Part shown: in pieces, positions 1 to 6,942 of the stretch | Numbering within the stretch: position 1 is the stretch's first letter | Layout of the letters: every line of letters begins with the position of its first letter | Assembly: GCA_964472545.1 (NCBI GenBank) | Contig: CAYYNP010000192.1 | Coordinates: 1 to 19,736 of the forward strand | DNA length: 19,736 nt | Direction: 5' to 3' | DNA from: CAYYNP01 sp964472545 | GTDB lineage: Bacteria; Planctomycetota; Planctomycetia; Pirellulales; Thermoguttaceae | Program-made: the position numbers and the translations under genes | Notes under the pieces: generated by a model | Databases searched by the model: none | What the model saw: the letters and a program-made list of their open reading frames with translations, nothing else | What the model was told of the DNA's origin: nothing

Positions 1-50
1 TCCGTGTGATGATTCGCCCGAAAAACTGCGAAGTTGTTTCCGGACAGGCC

Positions 51-1499
51 CTAACCGACACTTCCCTCAAGACTTACCCCCAACAGCTTCTGCGCCTCGA
101 CCGCGAATTCCATCGGCAGTTCCCGGAAGACTTCTTTGCAGAACCCGTTTACGATCATGCTCACCGCGTTTTCGTCGGAGAGCCCTCGTTGGTTGCAGTA
201 GAAGATCTGGTCTTCGCCGATTCTCAAGGTAGAGGCCTCGTGCTCGACTTGGGCCGTGGGGTCGTTGACTGCGATGTACGGGAAGGTGTGTGCCCCGCAC
301 CGATCGCCCAACAACAGACTGTCGCACTGGGAATAATTCCGTGCCCCGGTGGCGCCCTTGAGGACCTTGACCAGCCCGCGGTAACTGTTCTGCCCGAACC
401 CGCCCGAGATGCCTTTGGCGACAATCGTGCTTCGGGTGTTCTTGCCGATATGGGTCATCTTGGTGCCGGTATCGGCTTGCTGGCGGTTAACCGTCAGCGC
501 AACGGAATAGAATTCGCCCACCGAGTTGTCGCCTTGCAGGATAACGCTGGGGTATTTCCACGTGATCGCCGAGCCGGTCTCTACCTGGGTCCAGGAGATC
601 CTCGAGTTCACCCCGCGGCAGAGGCCGCGCTTGGTGACGAAATTGTAGACGCCGCCTTTCCCCTGCTTGTCGCCGGGATACCAGTTCTGCACGGTAGCGT
701 ACTTGATCTGGGCGTCGTCCTTGGCTACCAGTTCTACCACGGCCGCGTGCAATTGATGTTCATCTCGCATGGGGGCCGTGCAGCCCTCCAGGTAGCTGAC
801 GTAGCTCCCCTCTTCGGCGATGATCAGTGTCCGCTCGAACTGCCCGGTATTGGCCGCGTTGATCCGAAAATAGGTCGAGAGTTCCATCGGGCAGCGCACG
901 CCTTTGGGAACGTAGCAGAACGAGCCGTCGGTAAACACGGCCGCGTTGAGCGCGGCAAAGTAGTTGTCGTTGTACGGCACGACCGAACCGAGATACGCTT
1001 GCACAAGATCGGGATGCTTCCGGACCGCTTCGGAAAACGAGCAGAAGATGATCCCCAGTTCGGCCAGCTTCTCTTGAAAGGTGGTTGCCACGGAGACGCT
1101 GTCGACCACCGCGTCGACCGCCACCCCGGTCAGCCGCTCCTGTTCGGCCAACGAGATTCCCAGCTTGTCGAACATCGTCCGCAGTTCCGGGTCCACGTCG
1201 TCCAGGCTCTCCGGACCGTCCCTTTTCGATATGGGAGCCGAGTAGTAGACAATCTTCTGATAGTCAATCGGTGGGTAGGTGACGTTCGACCAGGCCGGCT
1301 CGACCAACTTCAGCCAGTTTCGGTAGGCCGTTAGCCGCCACTGCAAGAGCCAATCCGGCTCACCCTTCTTTTCGGAGATGAGGCGGATCACGTCTTCGTT
1401 CAGGCCGGAAGGCACGGAATCGGCATCGATGTCCGTATGAAAGCCCCACTTGTAGTCGCGATTGGCGAATTCCTGAATCGTATCGGTCGGCGTGCTCAT
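51..1499 (-). CDS. sufB: Fe-S cluster assembly protein SufB
   Basis: SufB is the scaffold subunit of the cytosolic SUF machine. With SufC (ATPase) and SufD it receives persulfide sulfur and assembles Fe-S clusters. The 482-residue product has the usual family length and reads as SufB throughout. It has the N-terminal YKWGF and KKGEPDWLLQWR blocks, the central FCYVPKGVRCPMELSTYFRI strand, and the C-terminal FYCNQRGLSDENAVSMIVNG block containing the conserved Cys (residue 435). The start is the first ATG after an in-frame stop; a weak purine stretch lies upstream. The ferredoxin gene lies 115 bp upstream on the same strand, so co-transcription is likely. sufC and sufD are not in the window; the 50 bases beyond the stop contain no obvious start, so they may lie further out or elsewhere. 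Identity is secure. Confidence 0.97.
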   Translation of the reverse strand: MSTPTDTIQEFANRDYKWGFHTDIDADSVPSGLNEDVIRLISEKKGEPDWLLQWRLTAYRNWLKLVEPAWSNVTYPPIDYQKIVYYSAPISKRDGPESLDDVDPELRTMFDKLGISLAEQERLTGVAVDAVVDSVSVATTFQEKLAELGIIFCSFSEAVRKHPDLVQAYLGSVVPYNDNYFAALNAAVFTDGSFCYVPKGVRCPMELSTYFRINAANTGQFERTLIIAEEGSYVSYLEGCTAPMRDEHQLHAAVVELVAKDDAQIKYATVQNWYPGDKQGKGGVYNFVTKRGLCRGVNSRISWTQVETGSAITWKYPSVILQGDNSVGEFYSVALTVNRQQADTGTKMTHIGKNTRSTIVAKGISGGFGQNSYRGLVKVLKGATGARNYSQCDSLLLGDRCGAHTFPYIAVNDPTAQVEHEASTLRIGEDQIFYCNQRGLSDENAVSMIVNGFCKEVFRELPMEFAVEAQKLLGVSLEGSVG

Positions 1500-1614
1500 T
1501 CTAATAGTCCCAGTCAGTTCTGCCGTGGAACGTCTCCGTCCTCAATCCCATAACAAATGCCCGCACTCGCGTGTGCGGCCCGCAGGCGCAAAACTCAGCA
1601 CGGCGCCGTCCTCG

Positions 1615-1890
1615 TCAAAACCAGAACGAGGCTTTCGGCCCCTCGCTCGGCTCAGTAGGAGCGGGTTCTTGGCCAACTGCGCCGGCGGGGCAGTCCTGCA
1701 TGGCCTCTTGGCACGAAGCCCACTCCTCGGCATCTTCCGGTTGTTTGGCCACGTAGGCGTACTCGGAATGGTCGCCCCGGGCGAAGTTCCTCGGCGCAGT
1801 GGTCCGACACATGTCGCAGTAGACGCACCTATCGTCCACGAAAAAGGGGCCCGGAACGTTTTCGGCGTAAGTCCGACTTCGATCTGCCAT
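1615..1890 (-). CDS. small [4Fe-4S] ferredoxin
   Basis: This 91-residue soluble electron carrier has one [4Fe-4S] binding pattern: Cys22-x2-Cys25-x2-Cys28 followed by Cys67-Pro68. That is the layout of monocluster ferredoxins of the Desulfovibrio gigas/Thermotoga type. An extra Cys60 could pair in a disulfide or be incidental. The rest is acidic, as expected for a ferredoxin, with a Pro/Glu-rich tail. It precedes sufB on the same strand and probably shares its transcript, so it may supply electrons for cluster assembly or be a client of it; that role is inference. A sigma-54-like element lies about 55-70 bp upstream (1944-1959). The Shine-Dalgarno sequence is weak. A longer overlapping frame (1542-2048) has no ferredoxin features and is rejected. 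Confidence 0.9.
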   Translation of the reverse strand: MADRSRTYAENVPGPFFVDDRCVYCDMCRTTAPRNFARGDHSEYAYVAKQPEDAEEWASCQEAMQDCPAGAVGQEPAPTEPSEGPKASFWF

Positions 1891-1943
1891 GGCGCACTTT
1901 CGTCTGTTTCGAAAGCTGGTCGATCACGGCCCGCCGCAATTAG

Positions 1944-1959
1944 TGCAAACGGAATGCCG
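1944..1959 (-). promoter_or_regulatory. candidate sigma-54 (-24/-12) promoter of ferredoxin-sufB
   Basis: Read on the minus strand the site is CGGCATTCCGTTTGCA. It matches the sigma-54 consensus TGGCACG-N4-TTGCW in GGCA and TTGCA, with the exact GG-N10-GC spacing; the leading T and the C of the -24 box differ. The predicted transcript would start near 1933, about 40 bases before the ferredoxin ATG. A gene for a sigma-54 activator lies next door. No experimental support; a chance match is possible. Confidence 0.45.
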
Positions 1960-2065
1960 TTCTCCCCAAGAAAGACCCGCCGTGTCGTAAGTCGACTCTC
2001 AGAAACGACTCGCATCGAGAGACCGAAGCTCCGCCGAAGCAACCGCACCTGTGAGGAACGACCAT

Positions 2066-2085
2066 ATTTGGATGGACGTCCAAAT
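2066..2085. promoter_or_regulatory. 20-bp dyad, possible operator upstream of ferredoxin-sufB
   Basis: A perfect 7-bp inverted repeat, ATTTGGA and TCCAAAT, flanks 6 bases. It lies between the end of the sigma-54 activator gene and the ferredoxin gene, about 110 bp upstream of the candidate -24 box, a distance typical of activator-binding sites. It does not match the SufR (CAAC-N6-GTTG) pattern. It has no T tract, so a terminator for the activator gene is less likely. Confidence 0.35.
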
Positions 2086-2167
2086 CTCGTTACTTGATGC
2101 AGTCGCGGGCGACGGGTGGTCCGCAGCGCGGCTGAACACTCTCGAGCCGAGGCACCAGAGCGCGCCG

Positions 2168-4333
2168 CTACCGCAATTCTCGAGCCGGTCGTCGCGTGTG
2201 GATGCCGAGCCTTTGCATCTTGCCGTAGAGTGTGGTGGGCTTCAATCCCAGTCCTTCGGCTGCCCCTCCCGACCCGTAAACCCTGCCGGCCGACCGCTCG
2301 AGGGCGTCCAGGATCGCTCGTCGCTGGACCTCGGCCATCGAAAGCTGTTCTTGCGTGGCGGCCGGTTCAGCATCCGAGCCGCAAAGCCAAGTAGGGTCGA
2401 TCTCCAGCGTGTCACCCGAGGTGACGATCATCGCCCGCTCGATGATGTTCTCCAATTCTCGCACGTTCCCGGGCCAGTCGTACCTCATCATCAACTCCAT
2501 GGCCCGGCGAGCCACGCGGGTGATCCGTTTATCCATCCGCCGCGAAAGCCGGCCGATGAAGTGGTTCATCAAGACCGGGACGTCCCCGCGGCGCTCGCGT
2601 AACGGCGGTATCGGAATCGGAAACACGTTCAGGCGATAGTAGAGATCGGACCGAAATCGGCCGTCCGCGACGGCTGCTTTGAGATCGCGATTGGTGGCGG
2701 CAATCACTCGTACGTCGATATCGATCGGCTCGCTGCCTCCGACCCGTTCAATCACCTTCTCTTGTAGAACTCGCAACAGCATGACCTGCGTTTCGGCGGG
2801 GATCTCGGCCACCTCGTCGATGAAGAGCGTGCCGTGGTGGGCCAATTCGAACCGGCCCTGTCGCCGTTTCCCCGCACCGGTGAAGGCTCCCTCCTCGTGG
2901 CCGAACAATTCACTCGCGATCACTCCGGGTGCCAGGGCGGCGCAGTTGACCTTCACCAGCAGTTTGTCGCGCCGCGGACTGCTGTCGTGCAAAGCCCGTG
3001 CGATCAGTTCCTTGCCGGTTCCCGTCTCGCCGACAACCAGCACCGTACTGTCGGTCTGGGCAACCTGCCGGATCGCACGCCGGACGTCGGCCATCTCCCG
3101 ACTTCCACCGACGATATTCGCAAAGTCGTGCTCGGTCTTGATCTCATCGCGGAGATAGACGTTCTCTTGCTCCAGTTGCCTCTTCAATTCTGCGATCTGC
3201 GTGTAGGCCGACGCATTGTCCAGTGCCACCGCCAGCATGCTTCCCAGTTCCCCGAGGAGTTCCAGGTCCCAACCGTCCGGTTCGCCTTCTTTCGTCGATG
3301 CGAGCCCCAACACGCCAACGCACTCGTCACGGCAGATCAGCGGAAGATAGACGTACGCCAAGTATCCTTGCTCATAGAGCCGTTGATCCTCGGGCGCGTG
3401 CCGCACCGTCGCCAGCGAGCGAACAACTCGCGCCTGGCGGTTCTTCATCACCCACTCCGCCGCCGTCCCCGAAAGAACCACCGTCGGCAGTTCAATCCAA
3501 CGGGGCTCACCGTCGAGAAACTCGATCGCGAATCCATGGCGCGAATGCCCGTCGAGAGACACGAGAAGGAGGCTTACCCGCCTGCATCCCGCTAGCCGGT
3601 GAATCTCCTCGGCGGCGAGCGAGAACACCCGCTTCAGGTCCAAACTGGCGTTGATAATTTGGCCGAGCGTGACTAGCAACCGATACCGTCTTTCGGACAC
3701 GGCAAGCTGATTCGTTTGGCGGTCGACCTCTTCTTTCAGCTTCTGTACGAACTGTTGCTTGAGTTGATTGGCGTCTCGGAGTTCCTCATTTTGCCGTTCG
3801 AGCTTGTCGATGAGTTGAGACTTTTCAACGCTCACGGCGATGTGGCCGGCCAGCCGCCTCAGCAGCGCGGCGTGCGCACCGGTGTACGTGTTCTTCTCTC
3901 GGCTGGAGAAGAAGAGCGCTCCGATCGGTTTACCGTCGGCCACCAGAGGCAGTGTCAAGTTCGACTGCATGCCCTCCCGAACGATCAACCGTGTCGACGC
4001 CGAGGAGGGCTTTTCGCGGAGGTAGTCGGGCAGATCGTTGATGATCCGTGGCTGGGTGGTCCGCAACAGATCGAACAGGGTGGACCCTTGTACCGCAGCC
4101 GCATAGCCGACCTTCAAGTGGACCCGACCGTCGCTTCGGCAGGAGATCAGCTTCAGTCTTTCGCCCGACTCGTCGAACAGCGCAACCGCCATTCGGTTGT
4201 AGGGTACGGTTCCCTGGAGACGATCGTAGATCGAGTCGAACAGGTCATCAAAGCCGCGGCCCATATTGATCTGCTCTAAGAGCCGCGCCACGGCGTCTTC
4301 ATAAGCCTGTTTGTCGATGGGGTTGGTCATCAT
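2168..4333 (-). CDS. sigma-54-dependent transcriptional activator, GAF-GAF-AAA+-HTH (FhlA/NifA-like architecture)
   Basis: This 721-residue enhancer-binding protein would remodel sigma-54 RNA polymerase by ATP hydrolysis. Domains in order: GAF sensor 1 (about 28-170), a charged coiled-coil linker (about 170-215), GAF sensor 2 (about 225-385), a second short coiled coil, the AAA+ domain (about 415-640) and a C-terminal Fis-type helix-turn-helix (about 680-715). In the AAA+ domain are the Walker A GETGTGKE (434-441), the sigma-54-contacting GAFTGA loop (482-487) and the Walker B LFIDE (503-507), all intact, so it should be active. No receiver domain is present, so it is probably controlled by a small ligand or redox signal rather than phosphorylation. 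GAF2 holds Cys250, Cys334 and Cys338 (CRDEC), which could sense metal or redox state; this is speculation. It lies between two Fe-S gene operons, each with a sigma-54-like element. ATG-ATG start; weak RBS. Confidence 0.93.
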   Translation of the reverse strand: MMTNPIDKQAYEDAVARLLEQINMGRGFDDLFDSIYDRLQGTVPYNRMAVALFDESGERLKLISCRSDGRVHLKVGYAAAVQGSTLFDLLRTTQPRIINDLPDYLREKPSSASTRLIVREGMQSNLTLPLVADGKPIGALFFSSREKNTYTGAHAALLRRLAGHIAVSVEKSQLIDKLERQNEELRDANQLKQQFVQKLKEEVDRQTNQLAVSERRYRLLVTLGQIINASLDLKRVFSLAAEEIHRLAGCRRVSLLLVSLDGHSRHGFAIEFLDGEPRWIELPTVVLSGTAAEWVMKNRQARVVRSLATVRHAPEDQRLYEQGYLAYVYLPLICRDECVGVLGLASTKEGEPDGWDLELLGELGSMLAVALDNASAYTQIAELKRQLEQENVYLRDEIKTEHDFANIVGGSREMADVRRAIRQVAQTDSTVLVVGETGTGKELIARALHDSSPRRDKLLVKVNCAALAPGVIASELFGHEEGAFTGAGKRRQGRFELAHHGTLFIDEVAEIPAETQVMLLRVLQEKVIERVGGSEPIDIDVRVIAATNRDLKAAVADGRFRSDLYYRLNVFPIPIPPLRERRGDVPVLMNHFIGRLSRRMDKRITRVARRAMELMMRYDWPGNVRELENIIERAMIVTSGDTLEIDPTWLCGSDAEPAATQEQLSMAEVQRRAILDALERSAGRVYGSGGAAEGLGLKPTTLYGKMQRLGIHTRRPARELR

Positions 4334-4508
4334 TGGCGAAGGGATCGCCTGCCCTGGCGGTAGATCGGAGGCAACGATATATGGTCATTTCGACTGAGTA
4401 ATGCTATCGATTCTTGCTGCCGGGGCAATCCGCGACGTGTCGGGTGTGCATTGCAAGGTGTTGCTATCACAAGTCTTACAGGTGAATGCGACTCTGAAGC
4501 TGGGTCCT

Positions 4509-4524
4509 CGGCACTGCGCTTGCA
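4509..4524 (+). promoter_or_regulatory. candidate sigma-54 (-24/-12) promoter facing nadA
   Basis: The sequence CGGCACTGCGCTTGCA matches the sigma-54 consensus TGGCACG-N4-TTGCW at GGCAC and TTGCA with exact GG-N10-GC spacing; the first T and the G at position 7 differ. Transcription would start near 4535 and run through a roughly 300-base leader, including the palindromic element, into nadA. The divergent neighbour encodes a sigma-54 activator, which makes the match more credible. Not tested. Confidence 0.5.
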
Positions 4525-4638
4525 CTGCGTTTTGGTGCCATGCGTTTCCGTCGAACTGCGGCCCGATGCGGCCGGCGGCCTTTCCGAGAACGACTTTACC
4601 ACGGCAGCCAAGATTGACGGACTGCCGACCACGCTCAA

Positions 4639-4766
4639 AGGTAGGCATTCGCCCAACCCGTCAAGAGCCGTTTGTAGTGACCGCATTCATGCGGTCTTTC
4701 GCGGGATTCCGCTGCACGGCCCCGATGAATCGGGGCACTACGAACGGGTTGGCCGAATGCCTACCT
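4639..4766. repeat. 128-bp multi-stem palindromic element
   Basis: The outer arms 4639-4661 and 4744-4766 are complementary over 23 bp with one mismatch. Inside them GTAGTG (4674-4679) pairs with CACTAC (4736-4741). The core has two perfect 8-bp hairpins with 2-base loops: GACCGCAT/ATGCGGTC (4679-4696) and GCCCCGAT/ATCGGGGC (4719-4736). The DNA could form a cruciform, and the RNA a branched structure in the nadA leader. It resembles the dispersed palindromes I associate with planctomycete intergenic regions, but only one copy is visible here, so mobility is inference. Confidence 0.8.
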
Positions 4767-4836
4767 CAAAGAAGGCTGAGCCTGCCCACGGTGCCGGCAA
4801 CGCCGCCAACAGAGAGCAAGCGCATCGAATAGCACG

Positions 4837-5853
4837 ATGCAGACGACAGACGACTACGAGACGATGTTACTACCCCTTGCCAGCAGCACGTTCGAGCAGA
4901 GTTTCGATGATCAACTCGACCTCATCGATCAAATCGGTCGATTGAAGGCCGAACGACAAGCCACGATCCTCGCCCACTACTATGTTGACGGCGACCTTCA
5001 GGACATCGCCGACTTCACCGGCGACAGCCTGAAACTTGCTCGGCAGACCACCCGGGTGGTCTCGCCGACGATCGTCTTCTGCGGCGTACACTTCATGGCC
5101 GAGACGGCGAAGATCCTCAATCCTGACAAGACCGTATTGCTACCTGACTTGCACGCCGGTTGTTCGCTGGCCGAGAGCTGTCCGGCGGACAAATTGGCGG
5201 CGTTCCAGCATGCGCTTCGACGGCGGGGACGCGAGTTTCTCACGGTAGCCTACATCAATACCAGCGCGGCGGTGAAGAGCCTCTGCGATTGGATTGTCAC
5301 GAGCGGTAACGCCAGGGAGATCGTCGAACGGCTGCCGCCGGACAAGGACGTCCTGTTTGTCCCCGATCGGCATCTGGGTAGGTACCTCTCGGAAGTAACC
5401 GGGCGAGAGATGATTCTATGGCCGGGAGCGTGCATGGTACACGAGGTATTCAGCGTCCGGGACCTTCTTCGGGCCAAACGCAATAATCCCCTCAGCATCG
5501 TTTTGGCACACCCGGAGTGCCCACAAAACGTCCTCGAGGCAAGCGATATGATCGGCGGCACCGAGAAGATGCGGCGGTACGTCGAGTCGATCAAAGAGCC
5601 GAGCACGTTCCTGGTTGCCACCGAAGCCCACATGATTCATCCGTTGCAGAGGGCAGCCCCGCAACACACCTACATTCCCGTGCCGGGGATCATGTCTTCC
5701 AGCGGCAAGACCTGCGCCTGCAACCAATGTCCGCACATGGCCCGGAACACGCTACAGAAGGTGCGCGATTGCCTGAAGTCCGGCGAACCCGAAATCCACT
5801 GGCAGCCCTATTTCGACAAGGCCAAGCACGTGATCGAACGCAGTTTCCTGTGA
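4837..5853 (+). CDS. nadA: quinolinate synthase NadA
   Basis: NadA condenses iminoaspartate with dihydroxyacetone phosphate to quinolinate in de novo NAD synthesis, using an oxygen-sensitive [4Fe-4S] cluster. The 338-residue product has normal length for the family. Hallmarks are AHYYVDGDLQDIADFTGDSL near the N-terminus, FCGVHFMAETAKIL (Cys82), WPGACMVHE (Cys199), HPECP, TEAHMIH and KTCACNQCPHM (Cys293, 295, 298). Cys82, Cys199 and one of the last group, most likely Cys298, are the expected cluster ligands. An alternative ATG at 4864 would remove nine unconserved residues; no strong Shine-Dalgarno decides between them. The partner nadB is not in the window. The Rieske gene follows by 51 bp, suggesting an operon. 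A sigma-54-like element and a large palindrome lie upstream. Confidence 0.96.
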   Translation: MQTTDDYETMLLPLASSTFEQSFDDQLDLIDQIGRLKAERQATILAHYYVDGDLQDIADFTGDSLKLARQTTRVVSPTIVFCGVHFMAETAKILNPDKTVLLPDLHAGCSLAESCPADKLAAFQHALRRRGREFLTVAYINTSAAVKSLCDWIVTSGNAREIVERLPPDKDVLFVPDRHLGRYLSEVTGREMILWPGACMVHEVFSVRDLLRAKRNNPLSIVLAHPECPQNVLEASDMIGGTEKMRRYVESIKEPSTFLVATEAHMIHPLQRAAPQHTYIPVPGIMSSSGKTCACNQCPHMARNTLQKVRDCLKSGEPEIHWQPYFDKAKHVIERSFL

Positions 5854-5904
5854 CGCAGAGCCGGCCGACCGCGTCACGTCTAGCCTACCATCGGAGGTCC
5901 TCTC

Positions 5905-6216
5905 GTGTCCAAGACAGTGAAGGTTGCCGAGGTTGACCAGTTGCAGCCCGGCCGGGGCATCGTTGTAGAAGCCGACGGATACGCAATCGCCCTGTTCAAC
6001 CTGGAGGGTGAATTCTACGCGATTGAGAACGAATGCCCGCACGAGGACGGCCCGCTCGGCGAAGGTGAGGTTGACGGAGAGACGGTAAGTTGCCCATGGC
6101 ACGGTGCCCGATTCAATATCAAGACCGGCGCAGTCGCCTCCCCGCCGGCGTTCAGCGACGTAGCCGTCTTTCCAACTATCGTGAGAGGAAGAGACGTGTT
6201 CGTCGAAGTGAAATGA
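5905..6216 (+). CDS. Rieske-type [2Fe-2S] ferredoxin (NirD/BphA3-like)
   Basis: This 103-residue single-domain soluble Rieske protein is a small electron carrier. The cluster ligands are visible as Cys44-x-His46 (ECPHEDGPL) and Cys63-x2-His66 (SCPWHGARF), with 16 residues between the two motifs, as in BphA3/NirD-type proteins. There is no membrane anchor or oxygenase domain. The start is GTG at 5905, supported by the GGAGG at 5893-5897. The gene follows nadA closely and is probably co-transcribed. What it donates electrons to is unknown; reduction of the NadA cluster or of a Fe-S assembly partner are possibilities only. Its stop overlaps an ATG (ATGA at 6213-6216), but the frame that follows does not look like a real gene. 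Confidence 0.93.
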   Translation: MSKTVKVAEVDQLQPGRGIVVEADGYAIALFNLEGEFYAIENECPHEDGPLGEGEVDGETVSCPWHGARFNIKTGAVASPPAFSDVAVFPTIVRGRDVFVEVK

Positions 6217-6333
6217 CGGTTGTGGCGACCTTCTTCATGCTCGGTCTGAACCAGCCGACCAAGTACGCCATTCTCGGCGGTCAATACAAGGGCTTCACGT
6301 TGGAAATGCGGGGCGAAAATCCGCTCGATACGC

Positions 6334-6597
6334 GATTCGTTCGTCGATTTCGCTATGGGGCTCTCCAACCATCCCGAGTTGCGTCAGCATCGGCCCCTGG
6401 TGGCGGCCGCCGAGCAACGGGTCCGCCCGGAGCGTTGGCGGCCGTGGCTGCCCCACCTGGCTGTCGGCTACGACGCCGGCTTCGATGATCGTGTTGCCCA
6501 AGCCCTGGCGATTCCTCTCGGTATGGACCCTGCGTTAAAGACCGTGAACACACCCGCCTCCGTCCTGATGTTCAACAATGTCTGTTCACGCGCGTAA
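6334..6597 (+). pseudogene. fragment resembling a TolC-family outer-membrane efflux protein
   Basis: One frame reads DSFVDFAMGLSNHPELRQHR and continues with LVAAAEQR, RWRPWLPHLAVGYDAG up to about 6480. This resembles the N-P-E-L ... LVAAAE-R ... P-L-P-L-VGY segment at the start of the helical repeat in planctomycete TolC-like proteins. Everything expected before and after is missing: the frame upstream opens only after a stop at 6247-6249, and downstream it closes at 6597 with unrelated sequence. The family call rests on remembered sequence patterns, so it needs a database comparison. It could instead be a short unrelated gene starting at 6355. Confidence 0.42.
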
Positions 6598-6660
6598 CCT
6601 GCTTGTTTTCAAGGGGTTGCGTCGACCGCCATTGTTGCCCACGCGAGCGGTCTGTCGACA

Positions 6661-6761
6661 ACCGACTTACGACGGCAGACGGCCCGCCAGACGCGTCGCA
6701 AGTCGTTGCAAATCCACGGGTTGCGAGGCTGGCCTCAGTTTGGAGATCGCCGTAAGTCGGT
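6661..6761. repeat. separated 11-bp inverted repeat
   Basis: ACCGACTTACG at 6661-6671 is the exact reverse complement of CGTAAGTCGGT at 6751-6761. The 79 bases between contain CGCAAGTCGTTGC-like sequence, a degenerate relative of the arms. It may be a dispersed intergenic repeat or the edges of a lost element. Confidence 0.4.
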
Positions 6762-6844
6762 GCGACCGTTCCTTGATATAGGATGCAATTCGCGGTAATT
6801 GCGCGCCGAGATCGCTGCTGGATAACAACTCACAGCGGCGGATT

Positions 6845-6932
6845 CTCTGTGCTCTCTGTGCCCTCTGTGGTGGATTGTTGGTCGTCGTCCGTGGCGGTAG
6901 GATGTACCACAGAGGCCACAGAGAGCACCGAG
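6845..6932. repeat. CACAGAGG-type inverted repeat (27-bp arms)
   Basis: Arms 6845-6871 and 6906-6932 are complementary at 25 of 27 positions and enclose 34 bases. Each arm is itself built of short CTCTGTG/CACAGAG units. It lies just upstream of the gene at 6943, with the right arm ending 10 bases before its ATG, so a transcript through it would place a strong hairpin against the ribosome-binding region. Confidence 0.8.
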
Positions 6933-6942
6933 GGGGCGTTGC

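Larger units (their letters stand above)
4334..4836. other. intergenic region between the divergent activator gene and nadA
   Basis: About 500 bp without a convincing gene. It holds the sigma-54-like element at 4509-4524 and the large palindromic element at 4639-4766, both listed separately. Open frames crossing it on both strands lack recognisable domains and run through the palindrome. Bases 4379-4389 (ATATGGTCATT) resemble a sequence at the equivalent distance upstream of the ferredoxin gene. Confidence 0.6.
6217..6942. other. gene-poor interval with decayed coding sequence and repeats
   Basis: About 725 bp lie between the Rieske gene and the next intact gene. It contains the TolC-like remnant (6334-6597), an 11-bp dyad with an 80-base gap (6661-6671 with 6751-6761) and the CACAGAGG-type inverted repeat (6845-6932). 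A 92-codon frame starting at 6213 overlaps the Rieske stop as ATGA but becomes Arg/Ala/Pro-rich where it crosses the remnant in another frame, so I do not call it a gene. Confidence 0.55.

Noticed and set aside
6..1334. 442-aa plus-strand frame opposite sufB.
   Set aside because: Mirror of the well-supported sufB; open because of GC-rich codon structure.
2066..2085. SufR or IscR operator at the dyad.
   Set aside because: Sequence does not fit CAAC-N6-GTTG or the IscR type 1 consensus; kept only as an unassigned dyad.
4442..4454. Second sigma-54-like site, GGGTGTGCATTGC, upstream of nadA.
   Set aside because: The GG-to-GC gap is 8 or 9 bases, not the required 10.
6213..6488. 92-codon gene coupled to the Rieske gene by ATGA.
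   Set aside because: Its second half is Ala/Pro/Arg-rich read-through of the TolC-like fragment in another frame; no domain seen.
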